Shown: positions 46,947-57,426, counted from the stretch's first letter. The stretch: 64,000 bases of DNA from Pseudaminobacter soli (ex Zhang et al. 2022) (GCF_014595955.1 NZ_JABVCF010000003.1:62001-126000); one strand, 5' to 3'. The notes: generated by a model not told the origin, from the letters alone. Numbers and translations are program-made.

Positions 46947-47387
46947 TCACGCAGGCCGGTCAATCCGCCCCTCCGCAGCCTTGTTGCGGTACTGAAGCGT
47001 GACCAGGACACCCTTGATCAGCCGCAGCGCAGTGAGAGCTAGGACAAGCGTAAACGGTATCCAGATCAGGAGATGAAGCCAGAGCGGCGGATTGAGGGAA
47101 ACCTCCATCCAAAGGGCCAGGCCGACGACGATGAAGCCGATGATCAAGATGACGAAAACGGCCGGTCCGTCGCCCGCTTCGGCAAAGGAATAGTCCAGCC
47201 GGCAGACGCCGCACTGTGGGGCCAGTTCGAGATAGCCTCTGAACAGCTTGCCCTCACCGCAGCGGGGACAGCGTCCCTTCAGGCCCGCGCGGAACGGGCC
47301 AACCGGTGGCCAGTGCGCCTTGTCTTCGCCCGCCACCGATGCCGCCTCAGCCGGCCCGCACCCACCATGTTCTTCAATATCGCTCAT
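46947..47387 (-). CDS. DUF983 membrane protein with a zinc-ribbon-like motif
   Basis: 146 residues from the ATG at 47387 (MSDIEEHGGCGPAEAASVAG). A four-Cys motif comes first (GRCPRCGEGKLF and PQCGVCRLDYS), then two hydrophobic helices (AVFVILIIGFIVVGLALWM and LIWIPFTLVLALTALRLI). This DUF983 gene sits between coxC and surf1 in most rhizobia, so a part in oxidase biogenesis is likely but unproven. A GTG at 47405 is an alternative start. Confidence 0.9.
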   Translation of the reverse strand: MSDIEEHGGCGPAEAASVAGEDKAHWPPVGPFRAGLKGRCPRCGEGKLFRGYLELAPQCGVCRLDYSFAEAGDGPAVFVILIIGFIVVGLALWMEVSLNPPLWLHLLIWIPFTLVLALTALRLIKGVLVTLQYRNKAAEGRIDRPA

Positions 47388-47433
47388 GGAATTCCAGCGG
47401 TCCACGACCGCCGCCTATCCTATCAACGCATAA

Positions 47434-47459
47434 GGGCGGCCATGTCGCCATGGCCGCCC
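47434..47459 (-). terminator. Hairpin after coxC
   Basis: GGGCGGCCATG, loop TCGC, CATGGCCGCCC: a perfect 11-bp stem 25 bp beyond the coxC stop on the minus strand, followed only by TTATG. With no T-run it may slow or process the transcript rather than end it, since DUF983 and surf1 lie just downstream. Confidence 0.45.
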
Positions 47460-47483
47460 CCCCAAAAAACTCTCTTCCCCCGC

Positions 47484-48371
47484 TCAGTGGCCGGCGGCGA
47501 TAGGTGCTCCCGCCGATGCCCACACATAAATGCAGGCGAAGAGGAAGAGCCAGACCACGTCGACGAAGTGCCAGTACCAGGCGGCCGCCTCAAAGCCGAA
47601 ATGCTGCTTCGGCGTGAAGTCGCCGCGCATCGCTCGGAGCAGGCAGACCAGCAGGAAGATCGTGCCGATGAACACGTGGAAGCCATGGAAGCCCGTCGCC
47701 ATGAAGAAGGTGGCGCCGTAGATCGAGTCCTTGAAGCCGAACGGAGCGTGAATGTACTCGTAGGCCTGCACGAACGAGAACAGCACGCCCAATCCGACCG
47801 TCAGCGTCAGGCCATTGACGAGGCCGCGGCGGTCATTGTGCAGCAGCGCGTGGTGCGCCCAGGTCACGGTCGTGCCCGACAGCAGCAGGATGATTGTGTT
47901 GTAGAGCGGAAGGTGGAAGGGATCGAGGACCTCGATGCCCTTGGGCGGCCACACACCCCCGGTGTACTCGGCGCGGGCGACCTGATGCACCTCATTGGGG
48001 AAGAGGCTGGCATCGAAGAAGGCCCAGAACCAGGCGACGAAGAACATCACCTCGGAGGCGATGAACATGATCATGCCGTAGCGCAGGTGCAGCGACACCA
48101 CACGCGTATGATGGCCCTCATGCGCTTCTTTGACGGTGTCCGACCACCAGGCGTACATGGTGTAGAGGATCACCAGTATGCCGATGGCGAAGATGAAGTA
48201 GCGCGCGTGCGCGAAGTCGATGCCGAAAAGCGGCAGGCTGCCACCCTTCATGTACTGCATCCAGGCAATGCCGCCGAGCGCGGCGACGAACGCGCCGACC
48301 GAGCCGATGAACGGCCAAGGACTAGGGTCGATGATGTGGTAATCGTGGTTCTTGGCGTGAGCGTCTGCCAT
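47484..48371 (-). CDS. coxC: Cytochrome c oxidase subunit III
   Basis: Membrane subunit III of aa3 oxidase, about 295 residues with seven helices. HDYHIIDPSPWPFIGSVGAF at the start, SEVMFFVAWFWAFF and FHGFHVFIGTIFLLVC are invariant blocks, and it ends in a helix with WYWHFVDVVWLFLF. I prefer the ATG at 48371, with GGGGGA 6 bp upstream; the ATG at 48377 overlaps the ctaG stop as ATGA. It is followed by a hairpin. Confidence 0.96.
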   Translation of the reverse strand: MADAHAKNHDYHIIDPSPWPFIGSVGAFVAALGGIAWMQYMKGGSLPLFGIDFAHARYFIFAIGILVILYTMYAWWSDTVKEAHEGHHTRVVSLHLRYGMIMFIASEVMFFVAWFWAFFDASLFPNEVHQVARAEYTGGVWPPKGIEVLDPFHLPLYNTIILLLSGTTVTWAHHALLHNDRRGLVNGLTLTVGLGVLFSFVQAYEYIHAPFGFKDSIYGATFFMATGFHGFHVFIGTIFLLVCLLRAMRGDFTPKQHFGFEAAAWYWHFVDVVWLFLFACIYVWASAGAPIAAGH

Positions 48372-48373
48372 TC

Positions 48374-48988
48374 TCATCCCCCGAGCTTGTCGTCGGCAAT
48401 CTTGTCGGTATTGGCGGTTGTCGCCGTCTCCTTCCCCTCAATCGGGAAGAAGGTATAGGAAAGCGTGATGGTCTTCATATGCTTCAGTTCCGGCACTTCG
48501 TCGATAGCTGGATCGACGTAGAAGACGACCGGCATGTCCAGGCTCTCGCCCGGCTTCAGGGTCGTGTCGGTGAAGCAGAAGCATTCGACCTTGTTGAAAT
48601 AGCCACCGGCCAGTTCCGGCTGAACGTTGAACGTCGCACGCCCCGACGTGGGCCGGTCGAAAATATTGACCGCTTTGTAGGCGATCTGCACGGTCTCGCC
48701 CGCCTTGAACGTCACTTCGCGCTGTTCCGGCTTGAACTCCCAGGGAAGTCCACCCGACACGTTGGCGTCGAAGCGTACGGTCACGACGCGGTCACTGACC
48801 CGGTCCGAGTACTGGGTAACCCGCTGCGTTGTACCGCCATATCCGGTGACCCGGCAGAACATGTCGTAGAGCGGTACCGCCGCATAGGACATGCCGACCA
48901 TGCCGGCAAAGAAGGCGACGCAGACCCCTGCGACGACCTTATTCGATCGCCCCTTCCCAGCCGAATGATTTGTGCTGACCTCGGGCAT
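48374..48988 (-). CDS. ctaG: Cytochrome c oxidase assembly protein CtaG (Cox11)
   Basis: Delivers copper to CuB of subunit I. 204 residues: one N-terminal helix (VVAGVCVAFFAGMVGMSYAAVPLY) and a periplasmic Cox11 domain. The copper site CFCF (NKVECFCFTDTTLKPGE) is intact, and PLYDMFCRVTGYGGTTQ is the family N-terminal block. It lies between the small 51-residue gene (3-bp gap) and coxC (overlap). Confidence 0.96.
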   Translation of the reverse strand: MPEVSTNHSAGKGRSNKVVAGVCVAFFAGMVGMSYAAVPLYDMFCRVTGYGGTTQRVTQYSDRVSDRVVTVRFDANVSGGLPWEFKPEQREVTFKAGETVQIAYKAVNIFDRPTSGRATFNVQPELAGGYFNKVECFCFTDTTLKPGESLDMPVVFYVDPAIDEVPELKHMKTITLSYTFFPIEGKETATTANTDKIADDKLGG

Positions 48989-48991
48989 CGC

Positions 48992-49147
48992 TCAGAAGCT
49001 CCGATCGAGAATAGCCGGGCCGATACGGACGACGCTGACGACGTAGACGATCACGACGAAGGCTGCCAGCGCCAGGGCGATCGCGATAGAGCGGCTACGC
49101 TGTGCCTTGAGTTGCTTTTCAGTGGGCTTCACGGTCTGAAGGTCCAT
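48992..49147 (-). CDS. Small single-helix protein of the cox operon (CoxF-like)
   Basis: A 51-residue reading frame, ATG at 49147: MDLQTVKPTEKQLKAQRSRS, then one helix (IAIALALAAFVVIVYVVSVV), then RIGPAILDRSF. It fills the gap between ctaB (5 bp away) and ctaG (3 bp away) exactly, so it is a true operon member. The layout, basic N-terminus and one membrane helix, suits a small oxidase assembly or accessory subunit; similar short proteins occupy this place in other rhizobia. Function not established. Confidence 0.85.
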   Translation of the reverse strand: MDLQTVKPTEKQLKAQRSRSIAIALALAAFVVIVYVVSVVRIGPAILDRSF

Positions 49148-49152
49148 GCCAC

Positions 49153-50097
49153 TCACACTCCTGCGAGGCCCAGAGCCCGCTCGGCCACCGAGTCGACCAG
49201 GTATGCAGCGAAGATCGCAAAGAGGTAGAGCAGGGAGTAGGCAAAAAGCGACTTGGCCGGGCGCATGACCTTGTCATCGTCGGCCATGCGCAGCACCTGC
49301 CAGCCATGCCAGACGAAGCCTGCACCAAGCAGCGCAGCTACCACGCCGTAGGCATATCCGACGTAACCGAGCCACCACGGCGCGACGCCCGCTACCGCGA
49401 GGATGACCGAGTAGACGAAAATCTGACGGCGTGTGGAGGGAATGCCCGCGACGTTCGGCATCATCGGTACGCCCGCACGACCGTACTCATCGGCCTTGAA
49501 CAGTGCCAGCGCCCAGAAGTGCGGCGGCGTCCACAGGAAGATGATCAGGAACAGGATGATGCTTTCCAGGCTGACGGTGCCCGTCGCCGCTGCCCAGCCC
49601 ACGACCGGCGGCAAAGCCCCGGCCGCGCCACCGATCACGATGTTCTGCGGCGTCCAGCGCTTCAGCCACATCGTGTAGATGACGGCATAGAAGAAGATGG
49701 TGAAGGCCAGCAGCGAGGCGGCCACCCAGTCCACCAGCACGCCCAGCGCCATAACGGACAAGGCAGACAGGACCAGCCCAAAGGCCAGCGCTTCGCGAGG
49801 CCGCACGCGCCCAGCGGGTACGGGACGCCCGGCCGTCCGCTTCATCACCGCATCGATATCCGCGTCGTACCACATGTTCAGCGCACCGGATGCGCCCGCT
49901 CCGATCGCAATCGCAAGGATGGCCGTCGCCGCGATGATCGGGTTGAGCGGCACCCGCGCCGCCATCATGCCGACGAACGCGGTGAAGACGACCAGCGACA
50001 TCACGCGCGGCTTGAGCAGCGCGAAGAAGTCGCCGGCAGTCGCTTCCGACATACCGGCGTCGCTCTCGCCCAAAACGGTTCTATCCAAGAATGCCAT
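49153..50097 (-). CDS. ctaB: Protoheme IX farnesyltransferase (heme O synthase)
   Basis: Attaches a farnesyl chain to heme b to make heme O, the precursor of heme A for the oxidase. 314 residues, about nine helices. The UbiA-type motif [21 protein letters not shown] carries the Asp-rich site. A second region lies near [37 protein letters not shown] near the start is diagnostic. I keep the ATG at 50097; an ATG at 50052 is possible. It is 70 bp after coxA. Confidence 0.95.
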   Translation of the reverse strand: MAFLDRTVLGESDAGMSEATAGDFFALLKPRVMSLVVFTAFVGMMAARVPLNPIIAATAILAIAIGAGASGALNMWYDADIDAVMKRTAGRPVPAGRVRPREALAFGLVLSALSVMALGVLVDWVAASLLAFTIFFYAVIYTMWLKRWTPQNIVIGGAAGALPPVVGWAAATGTVSLESIILFLIIFLWTPPHFWALALFKADEYGRAGVPMMPNVAGIPSTRRQIFVYSVILAVAGVAPWWLGYVGYAYGVVAALLGAGFVWHGWQVLRMADDDKVMRPAKSLFAYSLLYLFAIFAAYLVDSVAERALGLAGV

Positions 50098-50167
50098 GCT
50101 ATCGCGATCGGTTTCTCGTCTTGCACTCGCCGCCGGCTAGCCGGCGGCGAAAGCTTGGAGGGAATGC

Positions 50168-51847
<1,680 letters not shown>

Positions 51848-51861
51848 TTAGCCCAGATCCG

Positions 51862-52725
51862 TCAGTTTCCGGCGACCTTGACCGCCCCGTCCACGGCGGC
51901 CATCAGCGCCTTGTTCGCACCGGGAAGATCGGTGCGGGCAGCGGCGAGCCAGGTATCATATTGCTCCTGGGTCACGACGCGGAAGGCGATCGGCATATAG
52001 GCGTGATCCTTGCCGCAGAGCTCGGAGCACTGGCCGTAGAAAAGGCCCTCCTTCCTGGCGTTGAACCAGGTCTCGTTGATGCGCCCAGGCACCGCGTCGG
52101 TCTTCACGCCGAATGCAGGCATCGCGAAGGCATGGATCACGTCCGAAGCCGTCACCAAAACCCGCACCGTGGTGTTGACCGGAACCACCACCTCGTTGTC
52201 GACGGCCAGCAGCCGCGGGTATCGCGCCATATCCTCCTTGCCCAAGGACGCACGGTCAGCTTCGGCGAGAATGGCGGAGTTGAAGGAGATCGGCTGTTCC
52301 AGCTGATACTCGTAATCCCAGTTCCACTGGTTGCCCGTGGCCTTGACCGTCAGTTGCGGCTCCTCCGGCGGCGTGTACTGAGCCGTGAGCAGTTGGAAGG
52401 AAGGAATGGCCAGACAGAGCAGAACGAGGACCGGAGCGACAGTCCAGATCACCTCGATCATCGTGTTATGGCTGGTGCGGGAGGGCACCGGGTTCGCGCT
52501 CGCGCGGAACCTCACGATGCAGTAGCCCAGCAGGACCAGCACCAGCAGCGTGATCGGAATGATGAACCACAGCGAGAAGGCTTCAAACCATTCGATCTGT
52601 TCCATGATCGGGGTGGCCGCCGCCTGGAAGCGCACCTGCCATGGCGTGGGCTGGTCCGCCAGAGCCGGCGCCAGCGCGCCGAGGATGAACGCCGCAGCGC
52701 CGCCGCCGGTGAGTATTCTCTTCAT
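51862..52725 (-). CDS. coxB: Cytochrome c oxidase subunit II
   Basis: Takes electrons from cytochrome c through CuA. From the ATG at 52725 (MKRILTGGGAAAFILGALAP), with AGAGGA upstream, it has 287 residues: signal peptide, two helices, then the cupredoxin domain. The CuA ligands are in GQCSELCGKDHAYMPI, and GNQWNWDYEY is the aromatic electron-entry patch. It heads the coxB-coxA-ctaB-ctaG-coxC series. A longer frame to 52764 is open but poorer. Confidence 0.96.
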   Translation of the reverse strand: MKRILTGGGAAAFILGALAPALADQPTPWQVRFQAAATPIMEQIEWFEAFSLWFIIPITLLVLVLLGYCIVRFRASANPVPSRTSHNTMIEVIWTVAPVLVLLCLAIPSFQLLTAQYTPPEEPQLTVKATGNQWNWDYEYQLEQPISFNSAILAEADRASLGKEDMARYPRLLAVDNEVVVPVNTTVRVLVTASDVIHAFAMPAFGVKTDAVPGRINETWFNARKEGLFYGQCSELCGKDHAYMPIAFRVVTQEQYDTWLAAARTDLPGANKALMAAVDGAVKVAGN

Positions 52726-53066
52726 CGTCCTCTTCACTCCCGCTTCAATGCCGTATTGTCCCATGACGGCATGATCCGGCAGCCGGGAGGGAATCCCGGG
52801 CGTCCGTCCGGCTGGTTCAAACCATACTCTTTATCGGTCCGCAAGGAAGGACACCAACCCCGTGTGCGGCATTTTTGCGCGAGAGCCGGAGCTTTCGCGC
52901 CGAACCGATGCCATAATAAGGATGCCTATCGCGGGCCTTGAAAAGCCCGCGCTTTTCGACATGCTATGGCGCGCTCGATCCGAGGTAGTCGCTGGTTGTG
53001 GCGTGTCCTTGTTGTAACCTTGCCGTGTTTTCTGCAGAAAGCGCCCCGATTCGCGTTGGAGCCTCC
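52726..53066. other. Divergent intergenic region between coxB and ialB
   Basis: A 341-bp region without a supported gene, presumably holding the promoters of coxB and the IalB gene. The only clear structure is a pair of overlapping hairpins at 52931-52957: GCGGGC/GCCCGC and GAAAAGC/GCTTTTC, which share bases and cannot form together. No other repeat was seen. Confidence 0.5.
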
Positions 53067-53579
53067 ATGAGATCCCGCCATTCCAAGATCATCGCCGCCC
53101 TTGTGGGCGCCGCCGCCGTCTGCGCCGCCCCGCTGGCAGGGGCGCAGCAGCCCGGGAAGGTGAAGGAAACGCATGGCGCCTGGTCGATCATCTGCGATAC
53201 GCCCGCCGGCGCCACTGCCGAGCAGTGCGTGATGATGCAGAACGTCGTCGCGGAAGACCGGCCGGAGATGGGCCTGTCCGTCGTCGTGCTGCGCACTGCC
53301 GATAACAAGGCGGAGATCCTGCGCGTGCTGGCGCCGCTCGGCGTGCTGCTGCCCAACGGCCTTGGCCTCAACATCGACGGCAAGGATATCGGTCGCGCCT
53401 ATTTCGTCCGCTGCTTCGCCGATGGCTGCTATGCCGAGGTCATCCTGGAGAAGCAGTTGATGGAGACGCTGAAGAACGGCAAGTCGGCCACCTTCATCGT
53501 CTTCCAGACGCCGGAAGAAGGCATCGGCATCCCGGTCGACCTTACCGGCTTCGGCGAGGGCTTTTCCGCGCTACCCTGA
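53067..53579 (+). CDS. Invasion-associated locus B (IalB) family protein
   Basis: 170 residues from the ATG at 53067 (MRSRHSKIIAALVGAAAVCA), with GGAG upstream. A signal peptide ends near LAGAQQ. The body matches IalB: HGAWSIICDTPAGATAEQCVMMQNV, VRCFADGCYAEVILE and ATFIVFQTPEEGIGIPVDL, with four Cys that could form two disulfides in the periplasm. The family is widespread in rhizobia and Brucella relatives; its action is unclear and not limited to pathogens. Confidence 0.9.
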   Translation: MRSRHSKIIAALVGAAAVCAAPLAGAQQPGKVKETHGAWSIICDTPAGATAEQCVMMQNVVAEDRPEMGLSVVVLRTADNKAEILRVLAPLGVLLPNGLGLNIDGKDIGRAYFVRCFADGCYAEVILEKQLMETLKNGKSATFIVFQTPEEGIGIPVDLTGFGEGFSALP

Positions 53580-53682
53580 AGACAGCGCTCGCTGCTTCAG
53601 CGTAGTCTAAATCATCGGCGGCCCGCAAAGGGCACGCCCGCCCTGTTTCAACCGTGACGTCAACCACAAGAGAGGGATAATC

Positions 53683-54222
53683 ATGACTGACATTTGGCTT
53701 CGTACGGGTGAGGCGACCGTTCTGGCGGCGGAAGGTCAGGCGACCGACGCGATGCCCGAGGTGGTGATCGGCTCGATCAGGGGTCCGGTCGGCCAGGCAT
53801 TCGCCGGCATGATGGGACAGGTGAAGGGGCACACGCGCATGTTCGTCGTGCGCGACCTCAATCAGGCGGTCAAGCCTGCGACGATGATGACGACCAAGGT
53901 CACCATCAAGAACATGGCCTACGCCGAACTGCTCGGCGGGGTGGTGCAGGCAGCGATGGGCGATGCGATCGTCGACTGCTTGGCGGAAGACATCCTCCCT
54001 CGCGACCAGGCCGACGAACTGTGCATGATCATCACCGTCTGGCTCGATCCGCGCTGCGCCGAGGACGAGAATCTAAACCGCAAGGATCTCTACCGGACCA
54101 ACTACGAGGCCACCAAGCTCGCGATCTCGCGCGCCATGAAGGGTGAGCCGACGGTCGACCAGCTCATCGCCAACCGCAAGACGGTGAAGCATTACGCCCT
54201 GGACGGCGTGATCGACTACTGA
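53683..54222 (+). CDS. Fae (formaldehyde-activating enzyme) homologue, divergent
   Basis: 179 residues. Fae joins formaldehyde to tetrahydromethanopterin. The family core is clear: VVIGSIRGPVGQAFAGMM, PATMMTTKVTIKNMAYAELLGG and YRTNYEATKLAISRAMKGEPTVDQLI. In the Fae of methylotrophs, as I recall it, AHIDLIIG carries the catalytic His; here the aligned residues are AMPEVVIG, without His. So it may lack normal activity. No other H4MPT genes are in the window. It stands alone with AGAGGG upstream of the ATG. Confidence 0.85.
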   Translation: MTDIWLRTGEATVLAAEGQATDAMPEVVIGSIRGPVGQAFAGMMGQVKGHTRMFVVRDLNQAVKPATMMTTKVTIKNMAYAELLGGVVQAAMGDAIVDCLAEDILPRDQADELCMIITVWLDPRCAEDENLNRKDLYRTNYEATKLAISRAMKGEPTVDQLIANRKTVKHYALDGVIDY

Positions 54223-54253
54223 GGCTTTCGACCCTTCGGGCAGGGCGGCAGAC

Positions 54254-54535
54254 TCAACGCCGCCTTGCCACATCATACACCTTACCGTGGTCCCGTCTGC
54301 CGAATGTAACCACGGTAACCGTTACAGTTCGATCCGAAACTCGGTAGACCAGCCGGTAGCCGGACTGACGCAGCTTGATCTTGTAATGATCCGGCATTCC
54401 TTGAAGAGCGGCGGCAGCAATGCGCGGCTGTTCGAGGCGCCCGCGCAATTTTTTCACCAATTGTTGGCGGACCGTGGCTCCGAGCTTGTCCCATTCCTTC
54501 CGCGCAGAGGGCAGGAACTCCAGCCTATAGGTCAT
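54254..54535 (-). CDS. RelE/ParE-family toxin
   Basis: 93 residues. MTYRLEFLPSARKEWDKLGATVRQQLVKKL, then HYKIKLRQSGYRLVYRV and VTFGRRDHGKVYDVARRR are the RelE signature, with the basic C-terminal residues used for mRNA cleavage on the ribosome. It overlaps the antitoxin gene by 11 bp, the usual layout with antitoxin first. It probably cuts mRNA at the ribosomal A site; that is inferred from the family. Confidence 0.9.
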   Translation of the reverse strand: MTYRLEFLPSARKEWDKLGATVRQQLVKKLRGRLEQPRIAAAALQGMPDHYKIKLRQSGYRLVYRVSDRTVTVTVVTFGRRDHGKVYDVARRR

Positions 54536-54770
54536 CTATGTGGACCGGCACGCCCTCTTCATGGGCGCGTTCCTTGGCGATCTCGATGAGCGCGAGATCA
54601 TCCAACCGGTCGAGCATGGCCTCATAGACGTCAGCCGGCACCATGTAAGCCATGATACGGTTGTGGTTGAGGATTGCGACAGGTTCTCCCTGTGCAGACT
54701 CGATCACGGACGATGGGCTCTTTCTCAGGTCCGAGATCGATACGCTCAATGCGGCTTCCACACGCTGCAT
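54525..54770 (-). CDS. Phd/YefM-family antitoxin
   Basis: 81 residues. ALSVSISDLRKSPSSVIESAQGEPVAILNHNRIMAYMVPADVYEAM is the Phd/YefM DNA-binding and dimer fold, and the acidic C-terminal tail would wrap the toxin. GGAGG lies 9 bp upstream of the ATG. The region just upstream, 54771-54830, is AT-rich and probably the autoregulated promoter. It is cotranscribed with the RelE gene. Confidence 0.9.
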   Translation of the reverse strand: MQRVEAALSVSISDLRKSPSSVIESAQGEPVAILNHNRIMAYMVPADVYEAMLDRLDDLALIEIAKERAHEEGVPVHIDDL

Positions 54771-54973
54771 GCGATAGGCCTCCAGTGTACGCAGAATTGT
54801 AACATATAAAGTACGAAATTCCCTACATAGCTATCCAGAGTCCCCGTTGCTTGGACCGCGCGGCAGTGCATTTGGCTCTGAGACGTCATCGATCGTTGGG
54901 AATCCGACCATCCCTCCCCTATCTCTGCAGGGCGTGCTACGCACAATCCGAACCGAGTTTACGGAACATAGCC

Positions 54974-56389
54974 ATGCAAGACAGTCTGCTCAGCCGCTTC
55001 GACGTAGGCGAGGATCAGGTCAAATCGCTTGTCGCAGATACGATCCACGGCGCGGACGATGGAGAGCTCTTCCTCGAGTACAGCGAGTCGGAAGCGCTGA
55101 TGTTCGACAACGGCCGGCTGAAGACGGCCAATTTCAACACCGAGCAGGGCTTTGGCCTTCGCGCTGTTGCCGGCGAGGCGACCGGCTATGCCCATTCGAG
55201 CGAGTTGTCGCATTCGGCGCTGCTGCGCGCTTCAGACGCCGTGTCGACGGTCAAGAGCGGCTATTCCGGCACGCTCGCCGAGGCCCCTCCCCGCACCAAC
55301 CGGCATCTTTACGGCGAGGAGAACCCGACCGGGTCCCCCAGCTTCGAGGCAAAGGCCAAGCTGCTGCAGGAGATCGACGCCTGGGTGCGCGCCGAGGACC
55401 CGCGCGTGCGCCAGGTGACAGCATCCCTGGTCTCGTCGTGGCAGCAGGTGGAGATCATCCGCGCCGACGGCCAGACCGTGCGCGACGTGCGGCCGCTGGT
55501 CCGGATGAGCATTTCCGTGGTGGTCGGCGACGGCGACCGCCAGGAGACCGGGACCTATGGCGCCGGCGGCCGCAAGGGGTTTGGCGAGTTCCTGGTCGAG
55601 GACAGTTGGAAGCAGGCAGCCCACGAGGCGCTGCGCCAGGCGCTGGTCAACCTCGAGGCGGTGCCGGCCCCGGCTGGGACCTTCGACATCGTGCTGTCCT
55701 CCGGCTGGCCGGGCGTGATGCTGCATGAAGCGGTGGGCCACGGCCTCGAAGGCGACTTCAACCGCAAGAAGACCTCCGCCTTCGCCGGCCTCATGGGCCA
55801 GCAGGTGGCCGCCAAGGGCGTTACCGTGGTCGATGACGGGACCATCGCGGAGCGGCGCGGCTCGATCTCCGTAGACGACGAGGGCACGCCTTCAAACCGC
55901 AACGTCCTGATCGAGGACGGCAAGCTGGTCGGCTACATGCAGGACCGGCAGAACGCCCGCCTGATGGGCATGAAGGCCACCGGCAACGGCCGTCGCGAGT
56001 CCTACGCGCACCAGCCGATGCCGCGCATGACCAACACCTATATGACCGCCGGCGAGTACACGCCCGAGGAGATCACCGCCTCGGTGAAGCACGGGGTCTA
56101 TGCCGTCTCATTCGGCGGCGGGCAGGTCGATATCACCTCCGGAAAGTTCGTGTTCGGATGCACCGAGGCGTACATGATCGAGGACGGCAAGGTGACCCAG
56201 CCGATCAAGGGCGCCATGCTGATCGGCAACGGCCCCGACGCCATGCACCGCGTCACCATGGTCGGCAACGACATGAAGCTCGATCCGGGCATCGGCATGT
56301 GCGGCAAGGCCGGACAGGGCGTTCCGGTCGGCGTCGGCCAACCGCATCTTAGGATGAACCAGATGACGCTGGGCGGAACGCGGGTCTAG
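54974..56389 (+). CDS. tldD: Metalloprotease TldD
   Basis: 471 residues from the ATG at 54974 (MQDSLLSRFDVGEDQVKSLV). The zinc motif HEAVGHGLEGD is intact near residue 255, and the C-terminal part has FVFGCTEAYMIEDGKVTQPIKGAMLIGNGP. TldD works with TldE/PmbA to trim unfolded peptides, such as microcin precursors and CcdA. No tldE is seen nearby. The open frame upstream of 54974 lacks support. Confidence 0.95.
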   Translation: MQDSLLSRFDVGEDQVKSLVADTIHGADDGELFLEYSESEALMFDNGRLKTANFNTEQGFGLRAVAGEATGYAHSSELSHSALLRASDAVSTVKSGYSGTLAEAPPRTNRHLYGEENPTGSPSFEAKAKLLQEIDAWVRAEDPRVRQVTASLVSSWQQVEIIRADGQTVRDVRPLVRMSISVVVGDGDRQETGTYGAGGRKGFGEFLVEDSWKQAAHEALRQALVNLEAVPAPAGTFDIVLSSGWPGVMLHEAVGHGLEGDFNRKKTSAFAGLMGQQVAAKGVTVVDDGTIAERRGSISVDDEGTPSNRNVLIEDGKLVGYMQDRQNARLMGMKATGNGRRESYAHQPMPRMTNTYMTAGEYTPEEITASVKHGVYAVSFGGGQVDITSGKFVFGCTEAYMIEDGKVTQPIKGAMLIGNGPDAMHRVTMVGNDMKLDPGIGMCGKAGQGVPVGVGQPHLRMNQMTLGGTRV

Positions 56390-56494
56390 GCCAAGGAACC
56401 CGCAGGCGCCTCCCCTTCAGTCTTGCAATCACCTTCAGGCGCCTGTCTGATACGAACGGGCAGCCCATGCGGCCCGCCGGATCGGAGGATGGCG

Positions 56495-57373
56495 ATGCAC
56501 AAGCCGCTGGTGAAGGGGTTCTTCGACAAGCGCACCTGTTCGATCCAATACGTCGTAGCGGATCCCGAAACCGCCTGTTGCGCGATCATCGATCCGGTGC
56601 TGGACTACGACGAGAAGTCGGGTGCGACGGCCACCCGCAATGCGGACGCCATTCTCGGCTATATTCAGGAGAATGGCCTCACCGTGGAGTGGATCCTCGA
56701 CACGCACCCGCATGCGGACCACTTCTCGGCCGCGCGATACCTGAAGGACAAGACTGGCGCGCCCACCGCGATCGGCGAGAAGGTCACCGAGGTCCAGGAA
56801 CTGTGGAAGAGCTTCTACAACTGGCCGGATTTCCCCGCCGACGGCTCGCAATGGGACAAGCTCTTTGCCGAAGGTGAGACATTCAGCGTCGGCTCCATTC
56901 CAGCCAAGGTGCTTTTCTCGCCCGGCCATACGCTTGCTTCGATCACCTATGTGATCGGCGATGCCGCCTTCGTGCACGATACGCTGTTCATGCCCGACAG
57001 CGGCACCGCGCGCACTGATTTTCCGGGCGGCAATGCCGGCCAGCTCTGGCGCTCAATTGAGGAAATCCTGTCGCTGCCGGACGATACGCGCGTCTTCACC
57101 GGCCACGACTATCAGCCGGGTGGCCGCGAGCCCCTGTGGGAATCGACGGTGGCCGAGCAGAAGGCGAAGAACTCCCACATCTCGAAATGCAGGAACGAGG
57201 CCGAGTTCGTCGCCCTGCGGCAGGCCCGCGACAAGACGCTGGCGATGCCCAGGCTGATTTTGCATGCGCTCCAGGTGAACATAAACGGAGGGCGGCTGCC
57301 GGAACCGGAGGGCAACGGCCGGCGCTACCTCAAGATCCCGCTCGACCTTCTTGAAGGCGCGGCCTGGGACTGA
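56495..57373 (+). CDS. MBL-fold persulfide-dioxygenase-like protein (Blh/ETHE1 type)
   Basis: 292 residues from the ATG at 56495 (MHKPLVKGFFDKRTCSIQYV), with GGAGG 6 bp upstream; an ATG 6 bp earlier is too close to that site. The metal site is ILDTHPHADHFSAARYL, with PGHTLASITYVI and FTGHDYQPGGRE supplying further His. CSIQYVVADPETACCAIIDPVLDYDEKSG at the start is typical of ETHE1/Blh proteins that oxidise glutathione persulfide in sulfide detoxification. No BigR-like regulator or rhodanese lies next to it. Confidence 0.85.
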   Translation: MHKPLVKGFFDKRTCSIQYVVADPETACCAIIDPVLDYDEKSGATATRNADAILGYIQENGLTVEWILDTHPHADHFSAARYLKDKTGAPTAIGEKVTEVQELWKSFYNWPDFPADGSQWDKLFAEGETFSVGSIPAKVLFSPGHTLASITYVIGDAAFVHDTLFMPDSGTARTDFPGGNAGQLWRSIEEILSLPDDTRVFTGHDYQPGGREPLWESTVAEQKAKNSHISKCRNEAEFVALRQARDKTLAMPRLILHALQVNINGGRLPEPEGNGRRYLKIPLDLLEGAAWD

Positions 57374-57426
57374 GCAAACGCCGCCCTTTTCACCGGACCC
57401 CGCGCTGGCGGGGCCTAGATGCGCCG

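Noticed and set aside
47434-47459. Full intrinsic terminator ending the cox operon
   Set aside because: The stem is perfect but has no T-run, and DUF983 and surf1 continue on the same strand. Kept only as a weak hairpin call.
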